The notes under the pieces are model-generated. The model searched no databases, was not told where the DNA came from, and worked only from the letters and a program-made list of their open reading frames with translations. DNA of 64,000 nt, taken from assembly GCA_036796255.1 (NCBI GenBank), contig DAIRDH010000006.1:22487-86486 (forward strand), in the 5' to 3' direction. Shown one piece after another: positions 44,200 to 53,072 of the stretch. The first letter of the stretch is position 1. Each line of letters opens with the position of its first letter. Source of the stretch: T3Sed10-241 sp036796255 (GTDB lineage: Bacteria > Bacteroidota > Bacteroidia > Flavobacteriales_D > Cryomorphaceae). The translations under genes were made by a program, and so were the position numbers.

Positions 44200-44428
44200 C
44201 ACTGCGGTGCTCCTGCAGTGAGATGGCGCAAATGGCCAAAAGGTCCTGACCGAGCTTCTTGTAGTTCAATCGCGCATGGTAGCCAAGGATCACCCCTTCC
44301 CGCTCAAGCCGCTTGATGCGCTCAAAAATTGGCGTGGTACTCATTTCGAGCTCAGCAGCCACTTCCTTGATGCGCAACTTGGCATTGGCTTCGAGCAAGC
44401 GCACAATTTTATGGTCTATCTGATCCAT
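44200..44428 (-). CDS. Lrp/AsnC-family transcriptional regulator (truncated by gap)
   Basis: From ATG 44428 the N-terminal about 76 residues are visible: MDQIDHKIVRLLEANAKLRIKEV, then the HTH (AAELEMSTTPIFERIKRLEREGVILGYHARLNYKKLG) typical of Lrp/AsnC proteins. The ligand-binding RAM domain is lost in the 100-N gap. Divergent from the trans-sulfuration gene at 44566, with 137 bases between the starts, which is the usual layout when an Lrp-type protein controls its neighbour. Confidence 0.88.
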
Positions 44429-44565
44429 TGGTATATTTTTCTTTTGGTTCAATTAAGGCAAGGCAATTTAGAATTTAAATCTCTCAATATTGAATTCACA
44501 GTCATATTTTCTACAAACAGTGTATCATATGTCGTTTTCTTACTTTTACAGTAAATGATCTCAAC

Positions 44566-45855
44566 ATGAAAAAGCTAAAGCCCGAAAGCCTGATGATGTC
44601 GCACGGATACAAATCCGAACTGTCAGTAGGCGCCATAAAGTGCCCGATATTCCAAACCTCCACTTTTGAATTTCAAACTGCCGAGGAGGGCAAAAGACTT
44701 TTTGAAATGGCCTATGGCCACCGCAAGCCTGCGCCCAATGAAGAGATGGGCCTCATCTATAGCCGCATCAACAATCCAGACCTTGAGATTCTGGAAAACA
44801 GGCTTTGTCTTTGGGACGAGGCGGAAGATGCTGCGGTATTCGAAAGTGGCATGTCGGCCATAAGCACGGTAATGCTGGAATTCCTGAGTCCGGGTGACTT
44901 GTTGCTGATGAGTGCACCGGTGTACGGCGGTACCGATCACTTTACCAAGCACGTACTTGACCGTTTTGGTATCGAGCTTATGGAATTCAGCGCCACTGAA
45001 AGCATGGACGAAATCAGCCAGCGGCTTGAGGCTTCTGGCAAAGCGCACAAGCTGAAATTGATCCATGTTGAAACACCTGCCAATCCCACCAATGCAATGA
45101 TCGATTTGCAGGCCATTGCCCATTTGGCGAAAAGCCACAGCACTGCCGATCGCAAAGTGATTACTGCGGTCGACAATACCTATATGGGGCCTTTATGGCA
45201 GCACCCTTTGAAGCACGGCGCCGATCTTGTGATTTACTCTGCCACCAAATACATCGGCGGTCACAGCGACCTTATAGCCGGTGCGGTGCTAGGCTCGCGC
45301 GAGTTGATGGCGCGGGTGAAAACCCTCCGCACCTTCCTCGGCAATATGACCAGCCCATACACAGGCTGGCTACTGATGCGCAGCCTTGAAACCCTCAAAG
45401 TGCGCATGGACCAGCAGTCGCGCAACGCCGATAAGATTGCGGAGTTTCTCCACGCCCATCCCGAAACGGAAACCGTGTACTTTCCCGGCATACAGCGCCG
45501 CAGCGACAAGCACCTCGACGAACTCATGAAGCGCCAGTGCAGCTCCAATGGCGCGATGATTTCATTCGATATTCGCGGTGGTGAAAAAGAAGCTTTTACC
45601 TTCCTCAATGCCTTGAAATTGGTAAAACTCGCTGTAAGCCTTGGAAGTACCGAGAGCCTTGCGCAGCACCCCGCCACCATGACCCACGTAGACCTTTCAC
45701 CTGAAGACAAGCTGAAGATGAACGTGGGCCCGAAGCTCGTAAGGATATCTGTTGGTGTGGAAAATGTAGATGACCTGATCTGGGATATGGAGCAGGCACT
45801 GGAAGTGGTGCGTGAAAAACATGCGGAGCAGAAGGAAGCCGCAAACGCCCAATAA
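44566..45855 (+). CDS. Trans-sulfuration PLP enzyme (cystathionine/methionine gamma-lyase-like)
   Basis: 429 residues. PETHIH-like start followed by IYSRINNPDLEILENRLCLWDEAEDAAVFESGMSAIS, VDNTYMGPLWQHPLKHGADLVIYSATKYIGGHSDLIAG (PLP-Lys) and AQHPATMTHVDLSPEDK: Cys/Met metabolism PLP family. The sequence is distinct from metY; family members include cystathionine gamma-synthase, cystathionine gamma-lyase and methionine gamma-lyase. With its Lrp-type divergent regulator a catabolic role (methionine gamma-lyase) is as likely as a biosynthetic one. Confidence 0.85.
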   Translation: MKKLKPESLMMSHGYKSELSVGAIKCPIFQTSTFEFQTAEEGKRLFEMAYGHRKPAPNEEMGLIYSRINNPDLEILENRLCLWDEAEDAAVFESGMSAISTVMLEFLSPGDLLLMSAPVYGGTDHFTKHVLDRFGIELMEFSATESMDEISQRLEASGKAHKLKLIHVETPANPTNAMIDLQAIAHLAKSHSTADRKVITAVDNTYMGPLWQHPLKHGADLVIYSATKYIGGHSDLIAGAVLGSRELMARVKTLRTFLGNMTSPYTGWLLMRSLETLKVRMDQQSRNADKIAEFLHAHPETETVYFPGIQRRSDKHLDELMKRQCSSNGAMISFDIRGGEKEAFTFLNALKLVKLAVSLGSTESLAQHPATMTHVDLSPEDKLKMNVGPKLVRISVGVENVDDLIWDMEQALEVVREKHAEQKEAANAQ

Positions 45856-45991
45856 TGGTGCTGATTTAAACTGCCTGATGAAAAGAAGCGCTACTGGAAA
45901 AAAAGCGACGCGATATCATGAAAAAAAAATATCCTGTAGAAGGATACTAAACAGAGCTTTGTATCTTGGGCCCGCAATAAAACTGAGCCTT

Positions 45992-46732
45992 ATGAAACAG
46001 CTAAACAAATTTTTGATTCTCTCTTTTTCCGCAATTGCCCTGGGTGGCTGCGCTTTTCACATGGGCGTTGTCGATGGCAGTACCGCCATTGCAGATGGTA
46101 ACTTTAGGGTAGTGGAAACGGCCTATGGCTTTTCCAGAAGCACCCACTTTCTGGGAATTGGTGGATTGGGGCACACTGGAATGACCCACGAAGCCAGGCA
46201 GGATATGCTGCGCCGGTTTCCGCTCGCTCCAGGAGAGGCTTACGCCAATATCACCACCGATTACAAACGGAGTTTTTTTCCACTCGTGGGTACGACGACG
46301 TGCTATGTCTCGGCCGATAAAATACGCTTCGAAGCTGCACCTGCCTTGGAGTCAACGGATAGCCCGCCTGAATCATCCACCATTACGTTTCAGGAGAACG
46401 ACAAAGTCGCAGCATACAATATTCAAAGCAGAAAGAAGAGAATAGCGAGGGTTGAGAAAATGACAGACACACGCATATTCTTGATGTACGATGGCTTAAA
46501 GCGCGGCAGTGCAAGCAGGCTCGAGAATACAAAAGAGATCGTGGTATTTGAAACCACGCCTGAATACTATACGGGTACCGTTAGAATTGGCGACAAATTC
46601 AAGGTCCCTGGAGGGCAAACAATCTACACCGTAATCGGGCTTTCAGAATCAGCTTTTTTGGTTACCGACCAAAGCGGTAGTCTCCACAGATTAAACTACA
46701 ACCAAACGGAACTTTCAAAGTTCATTGATTGA
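45992..46732 (+). CDS. DUF6567-type lipoprotein
   Basis: 246 residues from ATG 45992, which begins the lipoprotein signal (MKQLNKFLILSFSAIALGGC). A longer frame from 45812 has no signal and runs into the upstream gene. NFRVVETAYGFSRSTHFLGIGGLG and GEAYANITTDYKRSFFPLVGTTTCYVSADKI match the DUF6567 (TRL-like) family, whose role is unknown. An extra about 100-residue beta-rich C-terminal part follows. The stop overlaps the convergent peroxidase gene by 11 bases. Confidence 0.78.
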   Translation: MKQLNKFLILSFSAIALGGCAFHMGVVDGSTAIADGNFRVVETAYGFSRSTHFLGIGGLGHTGMTHEARQDMLRRFPLAPGEAYANITTDYKRSFFPLVGTTTCYVSADKIRFEAAPALESTDSPPESSTITFQENDKVAAYNIQSRKKRIARVEKMTDTRIFLMYDGLKRGSASRLENTKEIVVFETTPEYYTGTVRIGDKFKVPGGQTIYTVIGLSESAFLVTDQSGSLHRLNYNQTELSKFID

Positions 46733-47747
46733 GTTTGAATTGTTCGCCGTTTGAAAGTGTCTGTAAAAACGCATCTTCGGTTAGGGCTGATAAGAATATT
46801 TTCAAATCATTCAACTCTCCATCGCTCAGGTTCAGCGCCTTTACACGTGAGTCTTTATTGGCGTGTGCTTTCCCCCCAGCATTGTAATGCTCCAAGACTT
46901 CATCGAGTGTAGCCATAGAGCCATCGTGCATGTAAGGTGGTGTGATGGCGACATTGCGCAATCCCGGGGTTTTCATCTTTCCAAAATCACCGGGATTCAT
47001 GGTTAAGCGGCCGCGCCCTTCATCTTTATAATCCGTGTAGAGGCCAATGTTGCTGTAATTCTGATCGGTGAAGAGAAATCCGCTGTGGCAGCTGCCGCAT
47101 GAAGTGGCCTCGCTGAAGAAGAGGTCCATACCGCGGCGGGCTTTTGCCGATAAGGCGGCGCTATCACCAGCCATAAACCTGTCGTAAGCACTGCCGCTGC
47201 TCAACAGGCTGCGCTGAAAGCCCGCCAGGGATTTGGCCATTATGAGCGGGCTGATTGCTTCCCCGTAGGCCTCAAGGCTCAGGGAATTCATGGCTTGATC
47301 AGCGGCCAGAATGCTTTGAATATCGCGGAGGTTCAGGTCCATCTCTCTTTCGCTCATAAAGGGCGAAAGCACCTGAAGCTCTAAGCTGGGAATGCCGCCT
47401 TCGCGAAACAGCGCTTTTTGGTAAGCCACATTGAGCAATGAAGGCGAGTTGCGAAAATCGAAGCGCCCATGGACGCCGGGGCTGATGGCCACCGTATCGG
47501 CGTAAGCAAGGGCGGGCTTGTGGCAACTGGCACATGAGGTACTGCCATCTGCCGAAAGGCGCTTGTCGAAAAAGAGCTCCTTGCCCAAGGCAATACGCGC
47601 CTTAGTGAGGGAATTGTCGTCTGGAATGGGTGGCAGGGAATCGAAGGTGGAGGGCAGTGCAAAGACATAAGGAGCGGCATCAGGCACCGAATGGGTACAG
47701 GCCGCGCAGAATGAAACCGTTATGAAGCCAATCAAGGTGAATTTCAT
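46722..47747 (-). CDS. Di-haem cytochrome c peroxidase (MauG/CcpA-like)
   Basis: 341 residues. Lipoprotein-like signal (SFCAACTH, Cys about 17). Two CxxCH haem-binding sites: CASCH (72-76) and CGSCH (217-221). TPPYMHDGSMATLDEVLEHYNAGG is the C-terminal motif of bacterial di-haem peroxidases, and KTPGLRNV is also typical. It reduces H2O2 with electrons from c-type cytochromes in the periplasm. Convergent overlap with the lipoprotein gene. Confidence 0.93.
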   Translation of the reverse strand: MKFTLIGFITVSFCAACTHSVPDAAPYVFALPSTFDSLPPIPDDNSLTKARIALGKELFFDKRLSADGSTSCASCHKPALAYADTVAISPGVHGRFDFRNSPSLLNVAYQKALFREGGIPSLELQVLSPFMSEREMDLNLRDIQSILAADQAMNSLSLEAYGEAISPLIMAKSLAGFQRSLLSSGSAYDRFMAGDSAALSAKARRGMDLFFSEATSCGSCHSGFLFTDQNYSNIGLYTDYKDEGRGRLTMNPGDFGKMKTPGLRNVAITPPYMHDGSMATLDEVLEHYNAGGKAHANKDSRVKALNLSDGELNDLKIFLSALTEDAFLQTLSNGEQFKLNQ

Positions 47748-47821
47748 TTCACTAGAATCCTTTTAAAATTGTGAGCCTGAGCTGCTGGGGAAAACAATCC
47801 ATTTCACAACAAAGTAGCTTT

Positions 47822-49297
47822 TCAGTAGCGCAATACCCGCACCGTATCCAGGTCGAGGCGCAGCTTCATAAGGTTCATCATCACTGTTTCATTTTTCTCT
47901 ATATCGGCCCTTCTGGCCTCTGGCTTCCAGCGCACCAGGAAGGTGGGAATGGTATCTACCCCATCTTTCTCATTGGGCTCAATAGACAGGGCGTATGAGA
48001 CTTTTTCGAGGTTCTCAAACTGAATTTTGAGCTCTTTGTTGAGCGGAGCAATTTTAACCCCCTGACCCCGCAAGCGTTGCACTTCGAGTTGCAGGCTTTT
48101 GATGAATGCCTCGCGGTCGAGGATTTCCTCCTGGCTTTTCACAAACAAATCTTCAACAAGGTCAGCGCGTATACGGCCGCTCAACGCCTGAATTTCAGTA
48201 TCTCGCTGCTCGTAACTACCACCGCTGCGATATATCTCAAGGTTCACGTCTTCGAGCTCGTAATAAGGCAACTGGGCCCTCCAGGTGGCAACAGTATCTT
48301 CCGGAACATCCATCCCGATCAAAAACAGTTCGATAGTAGGCTTGTCATTATCAAAGATCAATTTAGAATTGACAACCCGTGCGCCTTCCATCCTTACCAC
48401 GTTGGCGATAAAGGCTTGTGCATGACTTTTGAAATAGCTTTCCTTGAGCACTCCCCAGAAAATGTAGAGACTAGGAATGATGACCACGATCATGCCCACG
48501 GTCATGTAAAGACGAACGCGCTTTTCGCGCGCTGCGTCCAGAAATTGCTTCATTGGAAACTTGAGATAGCGCACCCCAATAATGGTGGCTGCACAAATGA
48601 AGATCGAGTTGAGTAAAAAGAGGTAAAAAGCGCCGAAGAAAAAGGCCCAATTGCCCGTGGCCAAACCGAAACCCGACGTGCATAAAGGCGGCATAAGGGC
48701 GGTAGCGATAGCAACCCCAGGTATTACATTGCTCTTTTCTTTACGGGAACCAGCCACAATGCCCGCAATACCACCAAAAATGGCTACAAAAATATCGAGC
48801 GTAGTCGGCTTGGTTCTGGCCAGAATTTCGGGCTGATACTCCACCAAAGGCGTGAGCAGAAAGTACAGCGTGCTTGTAACCAGCGCCACCAGCGTCATTA
48901 CGCCAAAATTCTTGAGGGATTTGAACAAGAGTACCACATCATTGACCCCCATGGCAAAGCCGGCACCGAGGATAGGCCCCATAAGCGGGGCAATAAGCAT
49001 CGCGCCAATGATCACTGCCGGCGAATTGAGGTTGAGCCCTATGGAGGCTATGAATACAGAACAAATTAAGATGTAAACAGTGTGGCCGCGAAAGGGAATG
49101 TCGCGGATGATTCCTTCGCGCGTTTGCTCGTAATCCGTGTCATGCCTGATGCTGAGCAATTGCTTCAGGAAACTGAGCAGCTCAGCGGCAAATACCTTGA
49201 AGCGTTTCCACAAACGGTCCCTGTCTTGCTGACTTTTTGATTCCTCCTCCTTGAACTTTTCGTTCGCGAGACGCTCTTTTTCATTCGGATCTACCAT
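47822..49297 (-). CDS. DUF389-family membrane protein
   Basis: 491 residues. After a hydrophilic start come at least six membrane segments; LNSPAVIIGAMLIAPLMGPILGAGFA and ATALMPPLCTSGFGLATGNW (helix-breaking Pro and Gly in the membrane) are diagnostic of the DUF389/TIGR00341 family. The last about 190 residues form a soluble beta/coiled-coil tail. Family members are widespread integral membrane proteins without firm function. Confidence 0.9.
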   Translation of the reverse strand: MVDPNEKERLANEKFKEEESKSQQDRDRLWKRFKVFAAELLSFLKQLLSIRHDTDYEQTREGIIRDIPFRGHTVYILICSVFIASIGLNLNSPAVIIGAMLIAPLMGPILGAGFAMGVNDVVLLFKSLKNFGVMTLVALVTSTLYFLLTPLVEYQPEILARTKPTTLDIFVAIFGGIAGIVAGSRKEKSNVIPGVAIATALMPPLCTSGFGLATGNWAFFFGAFYLFLLNSIFICAATIIGVRYLKFPMKQFLDAAREKRVRLYMTVGMIVVIIPSLYIFWGVLKESYFKSHAQAFIANVVRMEGARVVNSKLIFDNDKPTIELFLIGMDVPEDTVATWRAQLPYYELEDVNLEIYRSGGSYEQRDTEIQALSGRIRADLVEDLFVKSQEEILDREAFIKSLQLEVQRLRGQGVKIAPLNKELKIQFENLEKVSYALSIEPNEKDGVDTIPTFLVRWKPEARRADIEKNETVMMNLMKLRLDLDTVRVLRY

Positions 49298-49538
49298 GCG
49301 CTATACTTGCTGTGAAATTGTGGCTTTTCAGCTGCAAATATGGAAGATTAATTGGTCATTTCATAAACCATGAAGCATTGAGGATGATTTGTGCCAACCT
49401 ATTGAGCAGCTCAAAAAGCAAGGAAACAGGACTGCCTCAAAGCAAAATCAGACCATTCATTCAGCTTGAGCCCTAAACTTAAAGCCTCCTTAACGCTGCC
49501 ATCCCTTGCAATCAACTATTATTGCAAAAAATAAATGC

Positions 49539-50369
49539 ATGAAATTCTCACTTACCTCCTTACCTCATATCTTGTTGTTTATTTCATTGACTTTTGGGGC
49601 TTGTCAGCCAAAGGGCACGGAACCAAGCAATGAGTCGTGCAACTGTAATACCCAGAGCCACCTGATGGCCGCGACGCTCTTTACGCAGCAATCAGCCGAG
49701 TACAAAGCCCTTTGCTATCAAGCTTATGCTACTGCCACAATGCGCCTGCCGGGCCTGAGCGAGGGCAACGACAAGCCTGCTGTGGTGCTCGACCTCGATG
49801 AAACTGTGCTCGACAACAGCCCATACACCGCATGGCAAATCGTGAATGACCAGCCTTACGGCAAAGAAACCTGGGCGCAATGGGTCGATTTGGCGGAAGC
49901 CGAAGCCGTACCGGGAGTTGCTGAATTCCTGCACTTTGCCGACAGCCTTGGCCTTACCCTATTTTACGTAAGTAACCGCGACAGCAGCCAATTGCAAGCC
50001 ACCATGGCCAACATGCGCGACCTGAACCTGCCGCAGGTGAGCGAGGAGCAATTTATGCTCAAAACCACCACCTCCGATAAAAGTGAGCGCCGTCAAGCTG
50101 TACTCAACCTCGGCTATGACATTGTGATGCTCGTGGGCGACAACCTTGGCGATTTCGACCACGGCTGGGACAAGCCTGCAAGCAATGAAGAACGCAATGA
50201 CTTGGCGGGTAAAGCCTCAGGCGAATTTGGCAAGCGCTACATCGTGCTGCCCAATACGCTTTACGGCACCTGGGAAGGCGCCCTCTACAATTACGACTAC
50301 AGCATCAGCGACGCTGAGCGCTGCAAGCTGCGTAGCGCAAATTTGAAAGCAGCGGAGCTTCCCAAATAA
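49539..50369 (+). CDS. Lipoprotein e(P4)-type acid phosphatase/5'-nucleotidase
   Basis: 276 residues from ATG 49539 (an upstream frame start at 49506 lacks a signal). Lipoprotein signal ending FGAC (Cys22). DLDETVLDN (Asp85, Asp87) is the HAD nucleophile motif of class C acid phosphatases; YVSNRDSS, and MLVGDNLGDFD complete the HAD set. In Haemophilus e(P4) cleaves NMN and other nucleotides on the outer membrane. Its neighbours give no further clue. Confidence 0.9.
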   Translation: MKFSLTSLPHILLFISLTFGACQPKGTEPSNESCNCNTQSHLMAATLFTQQSAEYKALCYQAYATATMRLPGLSEGNDKPAVVLDLDETVLDNSPYTAWQIVNDQPYGKETWAQWVDLAEAEAVPGVAEFLHFADSLGLTLFYVSNRDSSQLQATMANMRDLNLPQVSEEQFMLKTTTSDKSERRQAVLNLGYDIVMLVGDNLGDFDHGWDKPASNEERNDLAGKASGEFGKRYIVLPNTLYGTWEGALYNYDYSISDAERCKLRSANLKAAELPK

Positions 50370-50480
50370 GGACTTCCTGTTCCTAAACAAGGTCTGGCTT
50401 ATGAACAATTGGCCTGTTATAGCACATACGCATACCCTGCGTATCTCCATCTTTGCTTACCTTAGCATAAATTGATCGAT

Positions 50481-51887
50481 ATGGAAACCCTCAGCCCGCA
50501 GCGCAACACCATAGCTGCTGTAGACCATTACAGTGCCAAGCGCACATTTTTCGACAATGGCCACACCCGGGGGCTGGAATTCAGAAAAGCACAACTTAAG
50601 GCCCTGCTCAAGGCCATAAATACGCGAGAGGGCGACATCAGTGCGGCGCTGTATAGCGACCTGCATAAATCAGAAGCCGAGGCCTACATCACAGAAATAG
50701 CCTTGGTGACAGAAGAGATAAAGCACGCGCTAGGCCAACTCGCACGCTGGATGGAACCTGAGAGGCGTGCCACCAACCTTGTACTCCAGCCCTCCTCCAG
50801 CAGCATCGTGTACGAGCCCAAGGGCGTGGTGCTGATCATTGCCCCCTGGAACTACCCGTTTCAGCTGGTCATGGCCCCTCTCATTGGCGCCATTGCAGCC
50901 GGCAACTGCGCAGTGGTGAAGCCCTCCGAGGAGGCCCCGGCGACCGCTTCAGTCATTGAAAAATTGATCGCAGAGGCCTTCGCACCAGAGTACATCAGCT
51001 CCGTGCAGGGTCCGGGCAGCGAAGTGGTTCCGGCGCTGATGGCCGCCCACGAATTCAACCACATCTTCTTCACAGGGAGCCCGCGCGTGGGAAGCATTAT
51101 TGCAAAGCAAGCCGCTGAGAAGCTGACGCCAACCACCCTCGAGCTTGGCGGCAAAAGCCCGGGCATTGTAGACAAAGAAGCCGATTTGAAAACTTCAGCC
51201 CGCAGGCTGGTATTTGCCAAGTTTACCAATGCCGGGCAAACCTGTGTGGCACCCGACTACCTGCTGCTGCATGAAAGCATCAAGGACGAGTTCCTTAAAC
51301 ATGCCAAAGAAGCCATAGTGAGTTTTTACGGCAAGGATCCACAACAATCGCAGGATTACGGCCGCATAATCAATGCGAAGCGATTCAAAACATTGTCGGC
51401 CTTCCTGACCGACGGCAAGGTGCTGCACGGCGGGCAAACCGATGCCTCCGACCTGTACATCGCGCCCACCATACTCGATGGCGTGGCCATGGACAGTGCC
51501 GTGATGCAAGAGGAGATTTTTGGGCCCGTGTGGCCCGTACTCACCTGGAGCGACAGAAACGACATATTGGCCATCACACGCCAAATGCGTTACCCCCTGA
51601 CATGCTATATTTTTACTTCAAGTAATGAAACTGAAAAGTTTGTAATTGAGAAGATTGAGTTCGGAGGAGGCAGTGTAAATAATGCCATGGTACAATTTGC
51701 GAATCCCGACCTGCCTTTCGGTGGCGTGCAGGGAAGCGGCAGCGGCAACTACCACGGCTGGCACAGCTTTGCAACCTTCAGCAACGCCAAGGCGATATTA
51801 AAAACGGCCACCTGGATCGATCCGCGCATCAAGTATCCGCCTTTCGGCAAATGGAAAATGGGCTGGCTCAGGAAGCTTATGGGTTAA
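50481..51887 (+). CDS. Aldehyde dehydrogenase
   Basis: 468 residues from ATG 50481 (TTG 50472 adds three residues; ATG is preferred). Class 3-like ALDH: the catalytic Glu lies in TLELGGKSPGIV and Cys255 in FTNAGQTCVAPDY. GGGSVNNAMVQFANPDLPFGGVQGSG is the C-terminal motif of fatty-aldehyde and benzaldehyde types. The C-terminus (RWMKWLRKLMG-like, hydrophobic) could aid membrane association. It oxidises an aldehyde with NAD(P)+ to an acid; substrate unknown. Convergent with the XRE gene. Confidence 0.93.
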   Translation: METLSPQRNTIAAVDHYSAKRTFFDNGHTRGLEFRKAQLKALLKAINTREGDISAALYSDLHKSEAEAYITEIALVTEEIKHALGQLARWMEPERRATNLVLQPSSSSIVYEPKGVVLIIAPWNYPFQLVMAPLIGAIAAGNCAVVKPSEEAPATASVIEKLIAEAFAPEYISSVQGPGSEVVPALMAAHEFNHIFFTGSPRVGSIIAKQAAEKLTPTTLELGGKSPGIVDKEADLKTSARRLVFAKFTNAGQTCVAPDYLLLHESIKDEFLKHAKEAIVSFYGKDPQQSQDYGRIINAKRFKTLSAFLTDGKVLHGGQTDASDLYIAPTILDGVAMDSAVMQEEIFGPVWPVLTWSDRNDILAITRQMRYPLTCYIFTSSNETEKFVIEKIEFGGGSVNNAMVQFANPDLPFGGVQGSGSGNYHGWHSFATFSNAKAILKTATWIDPRIKYPPFGKWKMGWLRKLMG

Positions 51888-51913
51888 GCGAGATTAGCCC
51901 GGCTGCCCAAATA

Positions 51914-52114
51914 TTAGTCGCCCTCTTCAAGGGCAAACAACTCCTCTACAGCAACGGCCAATTCCCTGGCAAGTTTGAGCCCCAGCACTGTGGAGGGCAC
52001 ATACTTCCCTCCTTCTATCGCAATGATGCTCTGGCGGCTCACGCCCACCTTGTCCGCGAGCGCTTGCTGGGTAATGCCTTTTTCGCTGCGGTATTGCTTG
52101 ACTTTATTCTTCAT
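51914..52114 (-). CDS. XRE-family HTH regulator
   Basis: 66 residues from ATG 52114 (GTG 52120 adds two). A single HTH domain fills the protein: VKQYRSEKGITQQALADKVGVSRQSIIAIEGGKYVPSTVLGLKLA. Small one-domain regulators of this YozG type usually sit beside a membrane protein. Its 5' end overlaps the end of the upstream membrane protein by 11 bases, so both are co-transcribed from the promoter at 52612. The double operator there is probably its own target. Confidence 0.9.
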   Translation of the reverse strand: MKNKVKQYRSEKGITQQALADKVGVSRQSIIAIEGGKYVPSTVLGLKLARELAVAVEELFALEEGD

Positions 52115-52589
52115 GGACACGGGTATTGAGCTTTCGCAAAAGCCAGTGGTAACGCGCTATGAAGAGCAGCAGTACTGAAAACAAGTTGCACATCATAAAG
52201 TGCAGGAAATTAAAGCCAAAGAGCAGCAGAATGGCCAGAAAGCTCAATGCCACATTCACATATACCGCCCAGAGCAATGCGCTGAGGCGGATGTGCACAA
52301 GGAACTCATCTTCAACTTTCTCCTTTGAAAAAGCCACGAGCACAGACCCAACAAGGATAAGCAAAGCGACGAATTCGTTGGTAAAATTTTCAATATGAAC
52401 ATGTTCACCTTCTGCATTATTTGAAAGTACATCCCCAAAGCGGTAACCGTCGAAGGCTGAAGGCAGACGAAAATTTAACCATTCCCATTCGAATTCGAAA
52501 ATCAGGAACAGCACACCGAGCGCGAGACCAGGAATAAGCAGCATCCACCCTGTTTTGCGCAAGCGGTGTGGAAAAAGACTTGTTTTCAT
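52104..52589 (-). CDS. Four-helix membrane protein co-transcribed with XRE regulator
   Basis: 161 residues with about four hydrophobic segments (LLIPGLALGVLFLIFEF, VALLILVGSVLVAF, LSALLWAVYVNVALSFLAILLLFGF and FLHFMMCNLFSVLLLFIARY), inner membrane. No family recognised with certainty; similar proteins (DUF2178-like) form two-gene units with XRE regulators. The ATG at 52589 is 23 bases after the -7 element. Confidence 0.8.
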   Translation of the reverse strand: MKTSLFPHRLRKTGWMLLIPGLALGVLFLIFEFEWEWLNFRLPSAFDGYRFGDVLSNNAEGEHVHIENFTNEFVALLILVGSVLVAFSKEKVEDEFLVHIRLSALLWAVYVNVALSFLAILLLFGFNFLHFMMCNLFSVLLLFIARYHWLLRKLNTRVHEE

Positions 52590-52611
52590 CAGGAGTAGTT
52601 TTCGTGAGACA

Positions 52612-52645
52612 CAAATGTAAAGAAAACTTTACATATGTAAAGCAA
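52612..52645 (-). promoter_or_regulatory. Promoter of the membrane-protein/XRE unit
   Basis: On the minus strand TTG (52645-52643), 23 bases, TACATTTG (52619-52612). Start of transcription about 52605, leader about 16 bases. Confidence 0.7.
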
Positions 52646-52653
52646 ACCTTACA
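52616..52653. promoter_or_regulatory. Two tandem operators TGTAAAG-N4-CTTTACA/CCTTACA
   Basis: TGTAAAG at 52616-52622 with CTTTACA at 52627-52633, and TGTAAAG at 52636-52642 with CCTTACA at 52647-52653. Each is an 18-base inverted repeat; the two start 20 bases apart. Together they overlap both the -33 and -7 promoter elements, which fits cooperative repression, probably by the XRE protein. Confidence 0.7.
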
Positions 52654-52673
52654 TTGATCTTTAAAAAATCAGC

Positions 52674-53072
52674 TCATTCGGTAAGGGCTGCTTTCAAGTC
52701 TTCACCAGGCGCCACTGGCCGACCGCTGGCCTTGCTGACAAATACAAGTGTGGTTTGGGCAGTAGTGAGCAACACACCAGCCTCATTGCGAAGCTCATAC
52801 CCAAAACGTATGCTTGCCCTACCCAGCTCAAGCACAGAAGTATGCAAAGTGAGCAGGTCGTCATAATAAGCCGGCTTGAGGTATTTGATACTGAAATCGC
52901 GCACAGGGAGCAGAATACCGCGGTCTTCCAACTCCTTGTAAGAAATACCCCTTTGGCGCAAGAGCTCTACGCGGCCCACTTCAAAGTAGGTGGCGTAATT
53001 GCCGTAATAGAGGTAGCCCATGCGGTCGGCTTCCGCATAGCGCACCCTAAATTCTGTCTGGTTTATCAACAT
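52674..53072 (-). CDS. Acyl-CoA thioesterase (4HBT fold)
   Basis: 132 residues from ATG 53072. FRVRYAEADRMGYLYYGNYATYFEVGRVELLRQ is the hot-dog 4HBT motif with the catalytic Asp (RYAEADRMG); YYDDLLTLHTSVLELGRASIRFGYEL the central strands. YbgC-like, cleaving acyl-CoA or 4-hydroxybenzoyl-CoA esters. The frame is open to 53129 but a TATCTTTG promoter element ends only 5 bases before the ATG, so translation starts at 53072 and the mRNA may be leaderless. Confidence 0.92.
   Translation of the reverse strand: MLINQTEFRVRYAEADRMGYLYYGNYATYFEVGRVELLRQRGISYKELEDRGILLPVRDFSIKYLKPAYYDDLLTLHTSVLELGRASIRFGYELRNEAGVLLTTAQTTLVFVSKASGRPVAPGEDLKAALTE

Noticed and set aside
44529..44558. Short aromatic-rich frame MSFSYFYSK before the trans-sulfuration gene
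   Set aside because: No terminator follows and only a few bases separate it from the gene's ATG; the sequence overlaps a likely promoter.
45812..45991. N-terminal extension of the DUF6567 lipoprotein frame
   Set aside because: It overlaps the end of the upstream gene and would destroy the lipoprotein signal that starts at 45992.
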